DNA of 64,000 bases from Halocynthiibacter sp. SDUM655004 (lineage in GTDB: Bacteria; Pseudomonadota; Alphaproteobacteria; Rhodobacterales; Rhodobacteraceae): assembly GCF_026015885.1 (NCBI RefSeq), contig NZ_JAPDUG010000002.1, forward strand, positions 682,001-746,000, in the 5' to 3' direction. Under the pieces are notes generated by a model. It did not search any database and was not told the DNA's origin. It saw nothing but the letters and a program-made list of their open reading frames with translations. Shown here piece after piece: positions 50,445 to 60,287 of this stretch. The position numbers and the translations under genes were made by a program. Numbering within the stretch: the stretch's first letter is position 1; each line of letters starts with the position of its first letter.

Positions 50445-51164
50445 TCACCTCTTTTCTGCTGAAATTGACCCGCCAAAATGATTTGTAAGCTGGGGCCGAC
50501 GTTGGCGCAGAGTTCTCCAGAGCCAAAACAGCATGACAAGCACGATTGTCAATTCAGGCAGAGACAGAATTCCAGATTTTTGCACTGCGTTTGGAAAGAC
50601 GGAAGCTCCTGGACCGGTAAATGCTGATCCAGCAGCGATGAAAAAGCCGATACACATCCGTACAAGATGCTGGGCAATTCGATGGCTGTTTGAGATCCGA
50701 TTTCCAAAAATCATCCGTACATCGCCAGCGCAGCCGATTGCGGCCATTCCAAACAGGAAAAAGTAATCCGCAGCTGCGAAGTCAAACAAGCGAGCGTTTG
50801 GCAATGTCGTCGCATGCCAGCCAGCCAGGAAAAGAGCCGCCGCATTAAGGGCATTCACCGCAGCGACCGCGATAAACAGTCTTGTTGCGCTTCGACTACG
50901 AATGCGCACGGCCAAGACACCGCTTGCGACCAAGGTTGCTCCGAGGATTCCCGCATGAAAGGTGATCCAATACGTCTCGAATTTCAGTGCGCCGAGCAAC
51001 GCGCCAAGCACGGACGTCCCTCCCATGCTCACGACAAACATGCGGCCTGCGCTTACATGAACTTTGCGCCCTTTACGCGATCCAAGCGCGATGGCGCCCA
51101 CAACGACGGCCAATGCGCCGAGCGATATATGTGCAATTAGTGCGATTACATCTGGATTGGTCAT
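50445..51164 (-). CDS. DUF2306-like integral membrane protein
   Basis: The protein has 239 residues from the ATG at 51164 (AGGGTGG upstream); a longer frame to 51356 would overlap the divergent gene. There are seven or so hydrophobic segments: VIALIAHISLGALAVVVGAIAL, VVSMGGTSVLGALLGAL, FHAGILGATLVASGVLAV, LFIAVAAVNALNAAALFLAG, FFLFGMAAIGC and LTIVLVMLFWLWRTL. Histidines in IAHISLG, KVHVSAGRMF, ITFHAG and RIAQHLVRM resemble those of DUF2306-type proteins that may bind heme. The function is unknown. A truncated AraC-like regulator is divergent from it. Confidence 0.65.
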   Translation of the reverse strand: MTNPDVIALIAHISLGALAVVVGAIALGSRKGRKVHVSAGRMFVVSMGGTSVLGALLGALKFETYWITFHAGILGATLVASGVLAVRIRSRSATRLFIAVAAVNALNAAALFLAGWHATTLPNARLFDFAAADYFFLFGMAAIGCAGDVRMIFGNRISNSHRIAQHLVRMCIGFFIAAGSAFTGPGASVFPNAVQKSGILSLPELTIVLVMLFWLWRTLRQRRPQLTNHFGGSISAEKR

Positions 51165-51303
51165 TTGCCACCCTATCTGTTGCTTTGGTTTCGCCCTGCT
51201 ATGCGCACTCCTCTGATACCCTGTCGTCCGTTCGTGACGGCGAGGACATTTTTTCTTTCTAACCATCGGTTGTGTTGAAGAACTCGCTAAAGCCAGCGTA
51301 TCA

Positions 51304-52215
51304 ATGCTTATGGAAAACGCAGCTGTTCTAACCCTCGCTGGGCTCTGTCTTGGCATTGCCGTGAATGGGCTGCTTGCCGTTGCGTTGCGGCGCGGGCACT
51401 TGCGAGAACGGTTCAGCCTCGGGATGGTCTACGTTGCATTCATTGGAATGATCGCGCTTCCACTCCTCAAAACCTTCGCCGAAGGTGCGTTAATTTATTA
51501 CATGCCGCTGTTGCTTGTTATGTTGTTGGTGCTGCCGCCGGCATTCTATCACTACGTCGCAGCCAAAACGGCTAAGGAAACACCTTCAGACATCCCGCGG
51601 CGTGATCTGGCGTTGCCTTTGTTGGGCGGGGTCGTGTGCGTGGGGTACTGGAGCCTATCGTCCTCTGCCAAGGAAATAATGTTCAAATCTGGCGAATTGC
51701 CTCCGGGAGCTTGGCCAGCCGCGCTCGCTCTATCGACATTTATTCTGATATTGATCTGGTTGATCGCATCCTTCGCTTACCTTGTTGCGATTTTGCGCCG
51801 CCTTACGAGTTATCGCGCCCATATCCGGCAACTGTATTCCGATGCCGAAGATCGGGATTTACGCTGGATTGATGTGACGATGGTCCTGCTTGTATTGATT
51901 TGGGCCGCGGGGGCGTTTTTCTTGGCGGAGGATAATTTGGCGAGCGGCACCTTGTTCGTCGAAGAGCTTTTTCTCGTGTTGATCGCCAGCGGTTTGTTGG
52001 TCCTGAACTTTTTTGCCCCCATCATGCCACCGGCCACAAACGTAGACGAGGGAGAGGGCGAACCAAGTCTCAAATATGCGCGTAGACTAGATTATGTCAC
52101 TAGCTTATTCCACTTGACAGTATCACAATTACTAGCCCTATATCATAGCCTTAATAGGCCCCAAGATTTGCAACACATCTTGCAACATATTCTGCACCAC
52201 ACACAACGGACGTAG
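51304..52215 (+). pseudogene. Probable truncated membrane-anchored AraC-type regulator
   Basis: The 303-codon frame begins with seven hydrophobic segments (LTLAGLCLGIAVNGLLAV; YMPLLLVMLLVLPPAFYHY; ALSTFILILIWLIASFAYLVAIL; WIDVTMVLLVLIWAAGAFF; LFLVLIASGLLVLNFF) and a cytoplasmic linker ending GEPSLKYARR. That layout matches the sensor half of membrane-bound AraC regulators, in which SLKYAR is normally followed by a helix-turn-helix. Here it is followed by AT-rich, repetitive sequence (LQHILQHILHH) and a stop. The DNA-binding domain is not found in other frames downstream, so the gene looks truncated at about 52085. Confidence 0.5.
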
Positions 52216-52632
52216 ATAATTTATTTGTTTTTTATAAACGGTTTAAAAGAAACTTCAAAATTCAGTGTCTGACTATCTCTCCGCCATAATTCTGATAAGA
52301 TAGTGTATTCAAACTTAAATGCAACTTCACCATCAATCGCCCCCCCCAAGTTTACACCTCTTTCAATATTGGCTTTCGATTGATTAAGCGGAAACGATAC
52401 TTGAATCACAAACGGCACCAACTTGTCAGTTGCGAGTTAGATTTCTGATTGAACATAAATCATCGTTTTCAGGCCTACCTGCCGTTTATTCAGCGTTGGT
52501 ATACAATAACGCCTCTCAAATCGGATATTCGCCGCGTCTGTAAAAGCAGCCGGTTTTGAGAAACATTTAACAACCGTCATTTTGCACGAAAGTTAATGGC
52601 GGGTACGAAGCAAGAAGCATTAATCGCGTCAA
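52216..52632. other. Gap with an orphan coding fragment
   Basis: The stretch is AT-rich and lacks a recognised gene. On the minus strand 52221-52436 encodes about 70 residues (PFVIQVSFPLNQSKANIERG, then GGAIDGEVAFKFEYTILSEL) that look protein-like and beta-rich. It begins just after a stop and has only a TTG at 52421 without a good ribosome site. It may be the C-terminus of a decayed gene. The remainder shows nothing. Confidence 0.3.
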
Positions 52633-53334
52633 CTACCTCTCAGGGAGACGCTGACGCAGGAGGGAAAGCAGGCGATCAGAATCGCAGCCGTAAGTGTATA
52701 TTCGGCATCCGTTTTTCCATTGCACTATGGCGCCAGGAACAAGGCGCGTCGTGTTGGTTCTTGTGACCATTACAATGCTGCCGATGATGTTGCGCGGGGC
52801 ATCGCTTCGATCAGCCCATCCCGGAACCTCGATCTGCTTGATCTCTGAGAATAACAATTCGGTGCCGACAGGAAGAAAACGAACTCTCTGGTCATCAACT
52901 CTGATCTCGCTAACGTTCCCGACCGTGCGTATCAAATACACGCCAATCATAACGGCAATCAGCGACTTCAAGACCTCCCAATGCGACAAATTCTGAATCC
53001 ATAAACCAAATACAAGAAGGCTGATCGCGCCTGAACATGCCATGAACCAGCCCAAGGCTGACACCAGCCGTCTCCGAACCGGAAATATGTGTTCCGTCTT
53101 GTCTGCCAATGCTCTATTCCCCTCATTTCTTTTGTAAGAGGAAACCCGCTCCTCGGGTCTGTTCCAAAACCTCTCGTGTATAGCGACAAAGCAGACCGTA
53201 TAGCTAAATGCTGCCACAAGTGCGGCTATAAATTCAAACAATTGTTGCGGGTTGTTGGCTATTTGATGATGAAAGACATACGTGCTTGAAACTGCTTTGG
53301 TCTGCGCGCTCAAGTTAAGGCCCGAGCTCGCCAA
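52633..53334 (-). CDS. Membrane protein of unknown function
   Basis: The frame gives 233 residues from a TTG, with no strong ribosome site, so the start may lie further in. Helices are visible at FEFIAALVAAFSYTVCFVAI, LVSALGWFMACSGAISLLVFGLWI and WEVLKSLIAVMIGVYLI. The C-terminal third is soluble and beta-rich (EIRVDDQRVRFLPVGTELLF; IIGSIVMVTRTNTTRLVPGA; CRIYTYGCD), similar in style to small PH-like or DUF domains. No family is recognised. A divergent coiled-coil gene lies 77 bases away. Confidence 0.6.
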   Translation of the reverse strand: MASSGLNLSAQTKAVSSTYVFHHQIANNPQQLFEFIAALVAAFSYTVCFVAIHERFWNRPEERVSSYKRNEGNRALADKTEHIFPVRRRLVSALGWFMACSGAISLLVFGLWIQNLSHWEVLKSLIAVMIGVYLIRTVGNVSEIRVDDQRVRFLPVGTELLFSEIKQIEVPGWADRSDAPRNIIGSIVMVTRTNTTRLVPGAIVQWKNGCRIYTYGCDSDRLLSLLRQRLPER

Positions 53335-53411
53335 ATGTCAGCATATTTGGTCGACAGATAGAGCAACGAAACTTACGGTGTTCTCAGCGTCGAATTAATC
53401 GAGGAAACAAG

Positions 53412-53867
53412 ATGTCAGAACCTGCATCCCGCCTGCGTCGAACAATTGTAAATCTACTTTTGGCAATGTTGAATGCCACACTTATTCTAGTCGCTCTTTG
53501 CTTATACTTGGAATTGCGCGTTCTACAGAAGGTGGACAATTTAACCGCCACATTCGCGAAAAATCTTGTGCATGTAGAGCCGCTCCAAGACTCGGTTCAA
53601 GTTCTCTCTTCCGAAGTTGCTGAATTGAAGACCGAACTCGTGGCATTGCGTGAGACACCCGGGAAACTGACAAGTGCTGCGCAGGAGGAGCTAGCGCTTC
53701 GTCTTGACTCCCTGAATGAGAAGGTGACGGCCGTGAAAACCAGTTTTGATGGTGTATTGCAGAACCCTGAAACCCTTGTTGCCGAAGTGGTAAATGCGGG
53801 CGCAGATGCTGCAGTCTCGGCTATCGCTGATTTACGCGGCTGTACGTTGCCGGAAAATCAAATGTAA
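53412..53867 (+). CDS. Membrane-anchored coiled-coil protein of unknown function
   Basis: The protein has 151 residues with a GAGGAAACAAG site. A single helix (LLLAMLNATLILVALCLYLEL) near residues 15-35 is followed by a coiled coil (LQDSVQVLSSEVAELKTELVALRE; LALRLDSLNEKVTAVKTSFDGVL) and a tail with one cysteine (DLRGCTLPENQM). The N-terminus is basic, so the coiled coil is probably periplasmic. No family recognised. Confidence 0.6.
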   Translation: MSEPASRLRRTIVNLLLAMLNATLILVALCLYLELRVLQKVDNLTATFAKNLVHVEPLQDSVQVLSSEVAELKTELVALRETPGKLTSAAQEELALRLDSLNEKVTAVKTSFDGVLQNPETLVAEVVNAGADAAVSAIADLRGCTLPENQM

Positions 53868-54053
53868 TGAACGGCCGGCACTGAGTTACGGGCCGCCGTC
53901 TTTCCATATTGCCTTAGAATGGCTCTCTCTCTTCAGTTTGTTGTACTGGGACCAATAGCGAACACGTGAGTTTTTCACATCGCTCGCATATTGGCCCAGT
54001 AGATCGCAACACTCTGGCTGTGCGTTTTCTTACACTGAAAATGAGGAAAGGTT

Positions 54054-54743
54054 TCAGTCGTCTTCGGACAACAGTGCCTTCCAAATCACCGCACCGATCG
54101 CCGCACCAATTAGTGGAGCAACCCAGAACAACCAGAGTTGACCCATAGCCCCTGTTTCGGCGAAAAATACTGTCGCTGTCGAACGTGCGGGATTAACCGA
54201 AGTATTGGAGACTGGGATCGATATCAGGTGAATGAGCGTAAGGCCGAGACCAATGGCAATAGGAGCAAAGCCTGCTGGTGCGCGCGCCGATGTTGAGCCA
54301 AGGATAATAATCAGAAATGCTGCGGTAAGGACAACTTCAATGATGAGTACCGCGATCATGCTGTACCCTCCTGGCGATAGTTCGCCATAGCCGTTGGAAG
54401 CAAAACTTCCCGCCGCCCACTCAGGGCCGCCAGACGCAATAATATAAAGTATTGCAGCGGCAAATATGCCGCCGATGACTTGCACAATCCAATAGGGCAA
54501 AACTTCGCCCCAGGAGAAGCGCCCACCGACTGCCAGCCCAAGCGTAACAGCAGGGTTAAAATGGCCTCCGGAAATATGACCGACAGCAAAGGCCATCGTC
54601 AAAACCGTAAGGCCAAATGCCATGGAGACCCCGACAAAGCCGATGCCGAGCTCTGGGAACCCAGCGGCAAGCACAGCGCTACCGCACCCCCCAAACACCA
54701 GCCAAAATGTACCAAAGAATTCTGCAGAAAGTTTTTTAAGCAT
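54054..54743 (-). CDS. aqpZ: Aquaporin Z-type water channel
   Basis: The protein has 229 residues from the ATG at 54743; longer frames add a non-conserved segment. The two NPA boxes appear as [14 protein letters not shown] and [14 protein letters not shown]. Six helices include [26 protein letters not shown] and [22 protein letters not shown]. Selectivity-filter features of AqpZ, such as the arginine after the second NPA, are present. It mediates rapid water flux across the inner membrane. Confidence 0.93.
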   Translation of the reverse strand: MLKKLSAEFFGTFWLVFGGCGSAVLAAGFPELGIGFVGVSMAFGLTVLTMAFAVGHISGGHFNPAVTLGLAVGGRFSWGEVLPYWIVQVIGGIFAAAILYIIASGGPEWAAGSFASNGYGELSPGGYSMIAVLIIEVVLTAAFLIIILGSTSARAPAGFAPIAIGLGLTLIHLISIPVSNTSVNPARSTATVFFAETGAMGQLWLFWVAPLIGAAIGAVIWKALLSEDD

Positions 54744-54776
54744 ATCACAACCCAAAATTGAAACTGACATTATCAA

Positions 54777-55232
54777 ATTCGTATTTCTTCTTATTCATCT
54801 TGGTACCACCTCGCTTAATAAGCAAGTCCTATGAATTAACAGGGCCCCTAGGCCCTATCTACGAAGGAGGAAAATTCGGGTGATTTGGACGGAAAATCTG
54901 ACTTTCCATCGAAAGAACATGTGTGTTCAATTCGTGCAGCGCAGCAGCTCCGAAGACAAACCATCGTTCTTGTTCTGTTGATATTGTCGCTAACAAAAGC
55001 AGCAACTGTTCTGGTCAGAGCGCAACCATTCAAGCGGATTGAGGAGTGTAATGCAGCGAAGGATGCAAGGAGGCGCAGCACCAATTCCGTAGCCAAGTCG
55101 CATGTCTGAATTTGGCTTACGCTACGGGCTAATATCCAGCGGAGAAATAGCTTTAACAGCTAGGATGGTGAGTGCTGGCTGGCGGCAACTGAAGACAGTC
55201 TCGCTTCAAGTGCCGCCAGCAGTAGTCGTCGG
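54777..55232. other. Gap without a confident gene
   Basis: Overlapping short frames on both strands (54885-55109 plus; 54848-55096 minus) are of similar quality and neither has a convincing ribosome site. A small palindrome AGGGCC-CCTA-GGCCCT lies near 54841-54856. A strong hairpin at 55178-55220 belongs to the arylsulfatase gene end. Confidence 0.4.
55178..55220 (-). terminator. Large hairpin after the arylsulfatase gene
   Basis: GCTGGCGGCA at 55178-55187 pairs with TGCCGCCAGC at 55211-55220, and the inner bases extend the stem to about 17 bp with two mismatches. There is no T-run on the minus strand, so it may protect the mRNA end or act with Rho rather than terminate by itself. Confidence 0.55.
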
Positions 55233-57584
55233 CTAAAGATCGAGAACGACGTTCACCTTCTCAAGCGTTCCAGGAAAATCGAAAGGCACGTGATAGTCTT
55301 CACTCACGGGCTCGCCTGCGTCGGAGCCTATGTCGAACGTCTCGTCCAGCGAAATGCGATAGCCCATTGTGCGCTCAACTCGACCTTCTCCTACGAGCTC
55401 GTCATTAACAAACAACTTGCCAGTGCCACCCAACCCGATTCCGCCGCCATCGTATTCAAACTCATAGCGGATCACGTGTTTGCCAGCGGGCAATGCCTCA
55501 CCTTCGATGTTGTACCGCTCCAAGTTCGCAACGTTGTAGGTATAGATAGGCTTACCATCGAGAATATAGAGCGCCCAACCGCCGAAGCGTCCTCCTTGTG
55601 TTACGAGCATACCATCCGTTTCGCCTTCTCCAATTTCGACGTGCGCGGTGATCGTGTGCGACTTATTCTTGAAATCAGGCGCTGTGCCTTCTGGTATGCG
55701 GGTCATGTTGTCGTAGTAGGTAAACTCTGAACGACCCTCGGTGAGACTTGGGCGCAGAGACACATCCAACCGATCAACTTTGTCATTATCGATCGGGAAG
55801 ACGTTGTACTTCGCAGCCTCGCCATAAAACAGGATCTGCATTTCCTTCAGCTTATCGGGGTTTGCAGCGGCGAGATCATTCGCCTGTGAGAAATCCTCAT
55901 CGATGTTATAGAGCTCCCAAGTCCAGTCATTGATGACATCGCTTTTCTGCGTGACGCTGACCCAAGGCGCTTCGGGTGGGGTGGTTGTCGCGACCCAACC
56001 ATCACTGTAAATCGCACGGTTACCCAACATCTCGAAATACTGCGTGCGTCTGGTCGAAGGCGCATTCTGATCATTGAATGCATAGACCATACTCGTCCCC
56101 TCAACCTCGGACTGCGCAACACCGTTGATAGAGGTCGGTGCCGGAAGGTTTGCCGCCTCGAGGATCGTTGGCATGATGTCGATCACATGATGGAACTGGT
56201 CTCGCACCTCGCCCTTGGCTTCGATCCCCTCTGGCCAACGAATGATCATCCCGTTTCGGGTTCCGCCAAAATGGCTCGCGATCTGCTTGGTCCATTGGAA
56301 AGGTGTGTTCATAGCGTGCGCCCAAGCAGACGGGAAGTGCCCAAACGTATTTGGCCCTCCTAACTCATCCATGCGCGCATATGTGTCCTCGAACGGCACC
56401 GCAATATTGTTAAAAAAGGTCATCTCGTTCAGTAGACCGTCTGGGCTGCCCTCTGCAGACGCACCATTATCTCCCATCAAATAAATGATCAGGGTGTTAT
56501 CCAATTCGCCGGTTTCGTCGACTGCATCAATGATCCTGTTGATTTGATGGTCCATGTGCGCCAATGCGCCAGCATAGACTTCCATCATCCGCGCATAGAG
56601 CTCTTTCTGTTGGTCGTTAAGTGAATCCCATGCTCGGAGTTGTTCGGGCCGCTCGGTGAGCACAGCAGTCTCAGGGATAATCCCCATGGCTTTCTGGCGC
56701 TCAAAGGTTTCTTGCCGCACCTGATCCCATCCCTGATCGAACTGACCTTTAAACTTGTCGATCCATTCCTGTGGCGCATGATGCGGCGCGTGGCTTGTAC
56801 CCGGTGCATAATAGACGAAGAACGGTTTATCTGGCGCAAGCGCGTGCTGCTCTCGGATGTAATTGATCGCACGATCCGCCATGTCGACATCAAGATGATA
56901 CTCTTCGGTGCTCGGGGGTTCGACAGGCTTGGTGCCGTCGAAAATGGCAGGCGTAAACTGGCTTGTGTCGCCACCTATGAAACCAAAGAATTGCTCAAAC
57001 CCGAGGCCAGTCGGCCAGAGATCGAAAGGTCCGGCTTGACTGGATTGCCAATCAGGAACGTTATGGTTCTTGCCATACCAAGCCGTATTGTAACCGTTGC
57101 CTTTAAGAATCTCGGCAATGGTTCCATTTTCCTTTGGCATTAAAGTGTTGTAACCGGGGAAACCGGTGCCGATCTCCATGATCACACCGGTTGCATTTGA
57201 GTGATGATTGCGGCCGGAAATCAACGCTGCACGCGTTGGAGAACAAAGCGCTGTGGTGTGCATTCGGGTAAAGAGCAAACCGTCTTCGGCCAATCTGTCA
57301 TATGCTTCGGTAGGAACAGGCCCCCCAAATGCTGTCGGCGCTCCAAAACCAACATCATCCGGCATAATCAATAAGACGTTGGGTGCACCTTCCGGTGCTG
57401 AAACCTGCTGTGGAAAGTCGAGTTCGGATTCCGCTGTTCGCAACCCGACGTGACCATTGAATGCAGTGTTCGGAATGGGCAAAACTGACCTGTTCCAAAG
57501 GTCATTGTTTTCCTCTTGTGCGGATGCTGAAACAGGGCAAAATGCCACCGTTGCGGAAATCGCTAGAACCATTACACGTCTCAT
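55233..57584 (-). CDS. Secreted arylsulfatase
   Basis: The protein has 783 residues with GGGAGGAAGCC before the ATG and a Sec signal (VLAISATVAFCPVSASAQE). The sulfatase fold is clear: NVLLIMPDDVGFG (metal-binding Asp pair), ALCSPTRAALISGRNHHSNATG (the C-S-P-T-R site whose Cys becomes formylglycine), GYNTAWYGKNHN, and YLMGDNGASAEGSPDG. The C-terminal region contains a beta-sandwich-like tail. It desulfates organic sulfate esters in the periplasm, for example algal polysaccharides. A dedicated formylglycine-generating enzyme is not seen nearby. Confidence 0.92.
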   Translation of the reverse strand: MRRVMVLAISATVAFCPVSASAQEENNDLWNRSVLPIPNTAFNGHVGLRTAESELDFPQQVSAPEGAPNVLLIMPDDVGFGAPTAFGGPVPTEAYDRLAEDGLLFTRMHTTALCSPTRAALISGRNHHSNATGVIMEIGTGFPGYNTLMPKENGTIAEILKGNGYNTAWYGKNHNVPDWQSSQAGPFDLWPTGLGFEQFFGFIGGDTSQFTPAIFDGTKPVEPPSTEEYHLDVDMADRAINYIREQHALAPDKPFFVYYAPGTSHAPHHAPQEWIDKFKGQFDQGWDQVRQETFERQKAMGIIPETAVLTERPEQLRAWDSLNDQQKELYARMMEVYAGALAHMDHQINRIIDAVDETGELDNTLIIYLMGDNGASAEGSPDGLLNEMTFFNNIAVPFEDTYARMDELGGPNTFGHFPSAWAHAMNTPFQWTKQIASHFGGTRNGMIIRWPEGIEAKGEVRDQFHHVIDIMPTILEAANLPAPTSINGVAQSEVEGTSMVYAFNDQNAPSTRRTQYFEMLGNRAIYSDGWVATTTPPEAPWVSVTQKSDVINDWTWELYNIDEDFSQANDLAAANPDKLKEMQILFYGEAAKYNVFPIDNDKVDRLDVSLRPSLTEGRSEFTYYDNMTRIPEGTAPDFKNKSHTITAHVEIGEGETDGMLVTQGGRFGGWALYILDGKPIYTYNVANLERYNIEGEALPAGKHVIRYEFEYDGGGIGLGGTGKLFVNDELVGEGRVERTMGYRISLDETFDIGSDAGEPVSEDYHVPFDFPGTLEKVNVVLDL

Positions 57585-57987
57585 GGCTTCCTCCCAAATA
57601 ACTTCAACTGAAAATATGATCGACTTTTTTTCACTATAACTAAAACGTTCTCAAAAGCTACTCCCAAACAGTTTGCTGCGCCTCATATCGGTAGCAACTA
57701 GGCTCCAATTGATCCGCTTGATTATTTCCTGATTAGCCTCATTGACGATGCATTGACCCATTCAATGACCGCAATGTGTCGATTTATCTATGGATTAGAA
57801 GCAATGACCAATGCATGGCAAAACCGCATAAGAAAAACCGAAAAGCTCTTGCCTCGAGATTTGAAAGGAAATCGTTGAGGCCTAATCCTTAAGCCGTTCC
57901 ATCACAGTACAAGAGAAGACTTTAGCGAATTCGCAGATTGCTCAACAGCGATTGACTGATCGTCAATACATCAATACATCATGAATT
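57585..57987. promoter_or_regulatory. Divergent promoter region of arylsulfatase and arsR
   Basis: This 403-base gap is AT-rich and holds no gene. Next to arsR, TCAATACA is repeated in tandem at 57963-57970 and 57971-57978 (with a further TCA), the likely ArsR binding region. An ATG at 57981 begins a four-codon frame that overlaps the arsR start. Confidence 0.5.
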
Positions 57988-58320
57988 ATGGATAAGTTAC
58001 GTGCTCTCGACGCCTTTGCGGCCCTTAGCCAGCCAACCCGACTCGACGCGTTCTGTCTCCTCATAAAAGCTGGGGATGTGGGTATTTCAGCCGGCGACAT
58101 CAGTGACTCTCTAGGCGTTCGCCAGAATACGATGTCATCCAACCTGACCGTCCTGACTCGCTCTGGTCTAATCCGAAATAAAAGGGAAGGCCGAAGTATT
58201 CGATACTTCGCCGACATGGATGGCTTACGCGGCCTATTGGTTTTCCTTATGGAAGATTGCTGCGGAGGACGTTCTGACCGGTGCCAACCTATTATCAATG
58301 AACTTGCCTGTGACCGCTAA
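57988..58320 (+). CDS. arsR: ArsR family metalloid-responsive repressor
   Basis: The protein has 110 residues. The winged helix spans [16 protein letters not shown] and [45 protein letters not shown] (in blocks). The classic ELCVCD site in the recognition helix is absent; instead three cysteines near the C-terminus (Cys91, Cys92, Cys99 in [12 protein letters not shown]) match the arsenite site of the AfArsR-like subtype. It is followed by acr3, starting 10 bases later, and probably represses both in the absence of arsenite. Confidence 0.9.
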   Translation: MDKLRALDAFAALSQPTRLDAFCLLIKAGDVGISAGDISDSLGVRQNTMSSNLTVLTRSGLIRNKREGRSIRYFADMDGLRGLLVFLMEDCCGGRSDRCQPIINELACDR

Positions 58321-58330
58321 GGAGGCTGAC

Positions 58331-59398
58331 ATGACTGATACTTCTCTTTCCTCTACGAACGGCTTGGGAACCTTTGAACGCTGGCTTTCTTTATGGGTGG
58401 CGCTTGCCATTGGAGCGGGGGTACTTTTGGGCAATCTCTTTCCCGACCTTTTTGCGGCCCTTGCGGCGTTGGAGGTCGCTTCGGTTAACTTTCCCGTGGC
58501 GGTGCTGATCTGGGCAATGATTTATCCAATGATGGTCGGCGTGGATTTCGGCGCGCTGCGGCAAGTGGGTGACAAGCCAAAAGGGCTGGTTGTGACACTT
58601 GTGGTAAATTGGCTTATTAAGCCCTTTACCATGGCGGCTCTCGGCGTGCTGTTCTTTGAATATGTCTTCGCTGGGCTGATCCCCCCCGACGACGCGCAGG
58701 CCTATCTCGCTGGGGTCATTCTGCTGGGGGCTGCACCTTGCACGGCAATGGTTTTTGTATGGTCGAACCTCACACGCGGCGATGCAACCTACACCCTGGT
58801 ACAGGTCAGCGTGAACGATGTGATCATGGTCTTTGCCTTCGCGCCAATCGTAGCATTCCTGCTGGGGGTAACGGACATCGTAGTGCCATGGGACACGTTG
58901 TTGTTGTCAGTTGGCCTCTACGTCCTGCTGCCATTGATCGCTGGTTACCTGACACGCCGAAATCTTGTCGCGAAGGGCGGCGAAGCCTCAGTCGATGCGT
59001 TTAAATCACGCGTGCAGCCGTTTTCGATCATCGGGTTGCTTGTGATGGTGGTGCTGCTGTTTGGCTTTCAAGGAGAGGTAATCCTCGAGCGTCCTCTTAT
59101 AATCGCGATGATCGCAGTGCCATTGCTGATCCAGTCCTATGGAATTTTTTTCATGGCCTACGGAGCCGCGCGGGCCTGGGGCATTCCCTTCAACGTTGCA
59201 GCGCCATGCGCGATGATCGGCACGTCTAACTTCTTCGAATTGGCCGTCGCCGTCGCTATCAGTTTGTTCGGCTTGGGGTCGGGCGCTGCCCTCGCCACGG
59301 TCGTCGGCGTCCTCGTTGAGGTGCCTGTTATGCTCTCGCTCGTTGCCTTCGCCAACAAGACGCAACATTGGTTTCCAAAGGAAGGTGGCGCGCCGTAA
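58331..59398 (+). CDS. acr3: Arsenite efflux transporter, ACR3 family
   Basis: The protein has 355 residues from the ATG at 58331 (CTAAGGAGG upstream); longer frames overlap arsR. There are ten or so helices. The ACR3 signature [19 protein letters not shown] contains the essential cysteine near residue 137, followed by [18 protein letters not shown]. Other conserved parts are [18 protein letters not shown] and [22 protein letters not shown]. It exports arsenite using the membrane potential. No arsenate reductase gene is adjacent. Confidence 0.93.
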   Translation: MTDTSLSSTNGLGTFERWLSLWVALAIGAGVLLGNLFPDLFAALAALEVASVNFPVAVLIWAMIYPMMVGVDFGALRQVGDKPKGLVVTLVVNWLIKPFTMAALGVLFFEYVFAGLIPPDDAQAYLAGVILLGAAPCTAMVFVWSNLTRGDATYTLVQVSVNDVIMVFAFAPIVAFLLGVTDIVVPWDTLLLSVGLYVLLPLIAGYLTRRNLVAKGGEASVDAFKSRVQPFSIIGLLVMVVLLFGFQGEVILERPLIIAMIAVPLLIQSYGIFFMAYGAARAWGIPFNVAAPCAMIGTSNFFELAVAVAISLFGLGSGAALATVVGVLVEVPVMLSLVAFANKTQHWFPKEGGAP

Positions 59399-60287
59399 TA
59401 TCATCAACTATCGCACACCTTTATAACTGAATCTCCTGACCCCAAAATTTCACTAGGCCTTGCGGGCATTGCCGATCCTTTCGGCGTGCTGGAGCACTAT
59501 AGGTTTGCGTTGAATCTCGCGTTCTTCGTTCGAATAACTTCCTCCCTCCAGGGTCAGGGTGTCTACTGGAAGTGCCCTAAGAGACCGCACAAATTTACAG
59601 ACACTCGTAACTACACCTACCGAGACAGCTTGAGGCCACCCAAGCGCCTTGAGACTAAGGATTAGAGTCTACCGACCGTAACCCGAGTAGAGGGCATTCG
59701 CATCAGAGAAGCATTTGGAGTTGCTGACCATACATTTGTGGGGCTTTGTCGTGATTGTTCTTTTCTATGGCTTTACCTAGACAAAGCAGAACAATTACCT
59801 TCACCCATAACTACGCAACCTCACCTGCGGGAACACTGTGTCTCTTTAAAATCAAAACACACTGTGCTGCTGGCTTAAGATACAAACTTTATAAGAGAAC
59901 CAGTTCGAAGATTTCCAGCCCGTCTCTATGCGCGCGCGAAGATGAGATGTTCTTTCTTCTAAGGTTTTGACTAAGATGTAGAGCGTTTCGAAATTACGAC
60001 AGCACAATTCTTAAAATCGTTTACAGTGTCCGCGCGCGCAGAAGCGTCAATTGCGAGAATACTAATCGTTGACCATGAACAAATGAATGCTAGTGAGCTC
60101 AATCGAAGATTTTCTTAGGTATTCGCTACTCGGCGCACTGCTATAAAGCATCGCCTGTCGAGGTGTGCACAACAATTGACTATAATGCAACAGTGCCTCA
60201 AAAAACCCTTTCAACCATCCTAGCAAATTAGCAAAGAAACGTTCATTCTCGCCGCACAATAGCAATTGGGAATTAGGCGGGTTGGAT
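59399..60287. other. Long gap without a confident gene
   Basis: About 890 bases with only small overlapping frames (for example 59755-59970), none with a ribosome site or recognisable product. The sequence is AT-richer than the left part of the window. No tRNA or repeat was recognised. Confidence 0.4.

Noticed and set aside
54848-55109. Overlapping small frames on both strands after the aquaporin gene
   Set aside because: Neither frame has a ribosome site or recognisable product, and they exclude each other.
59755-59970. 71-codon frame in the gap after acr3
   Set aside because: No ribosome site, low-complexity composition and no recognisable motif.
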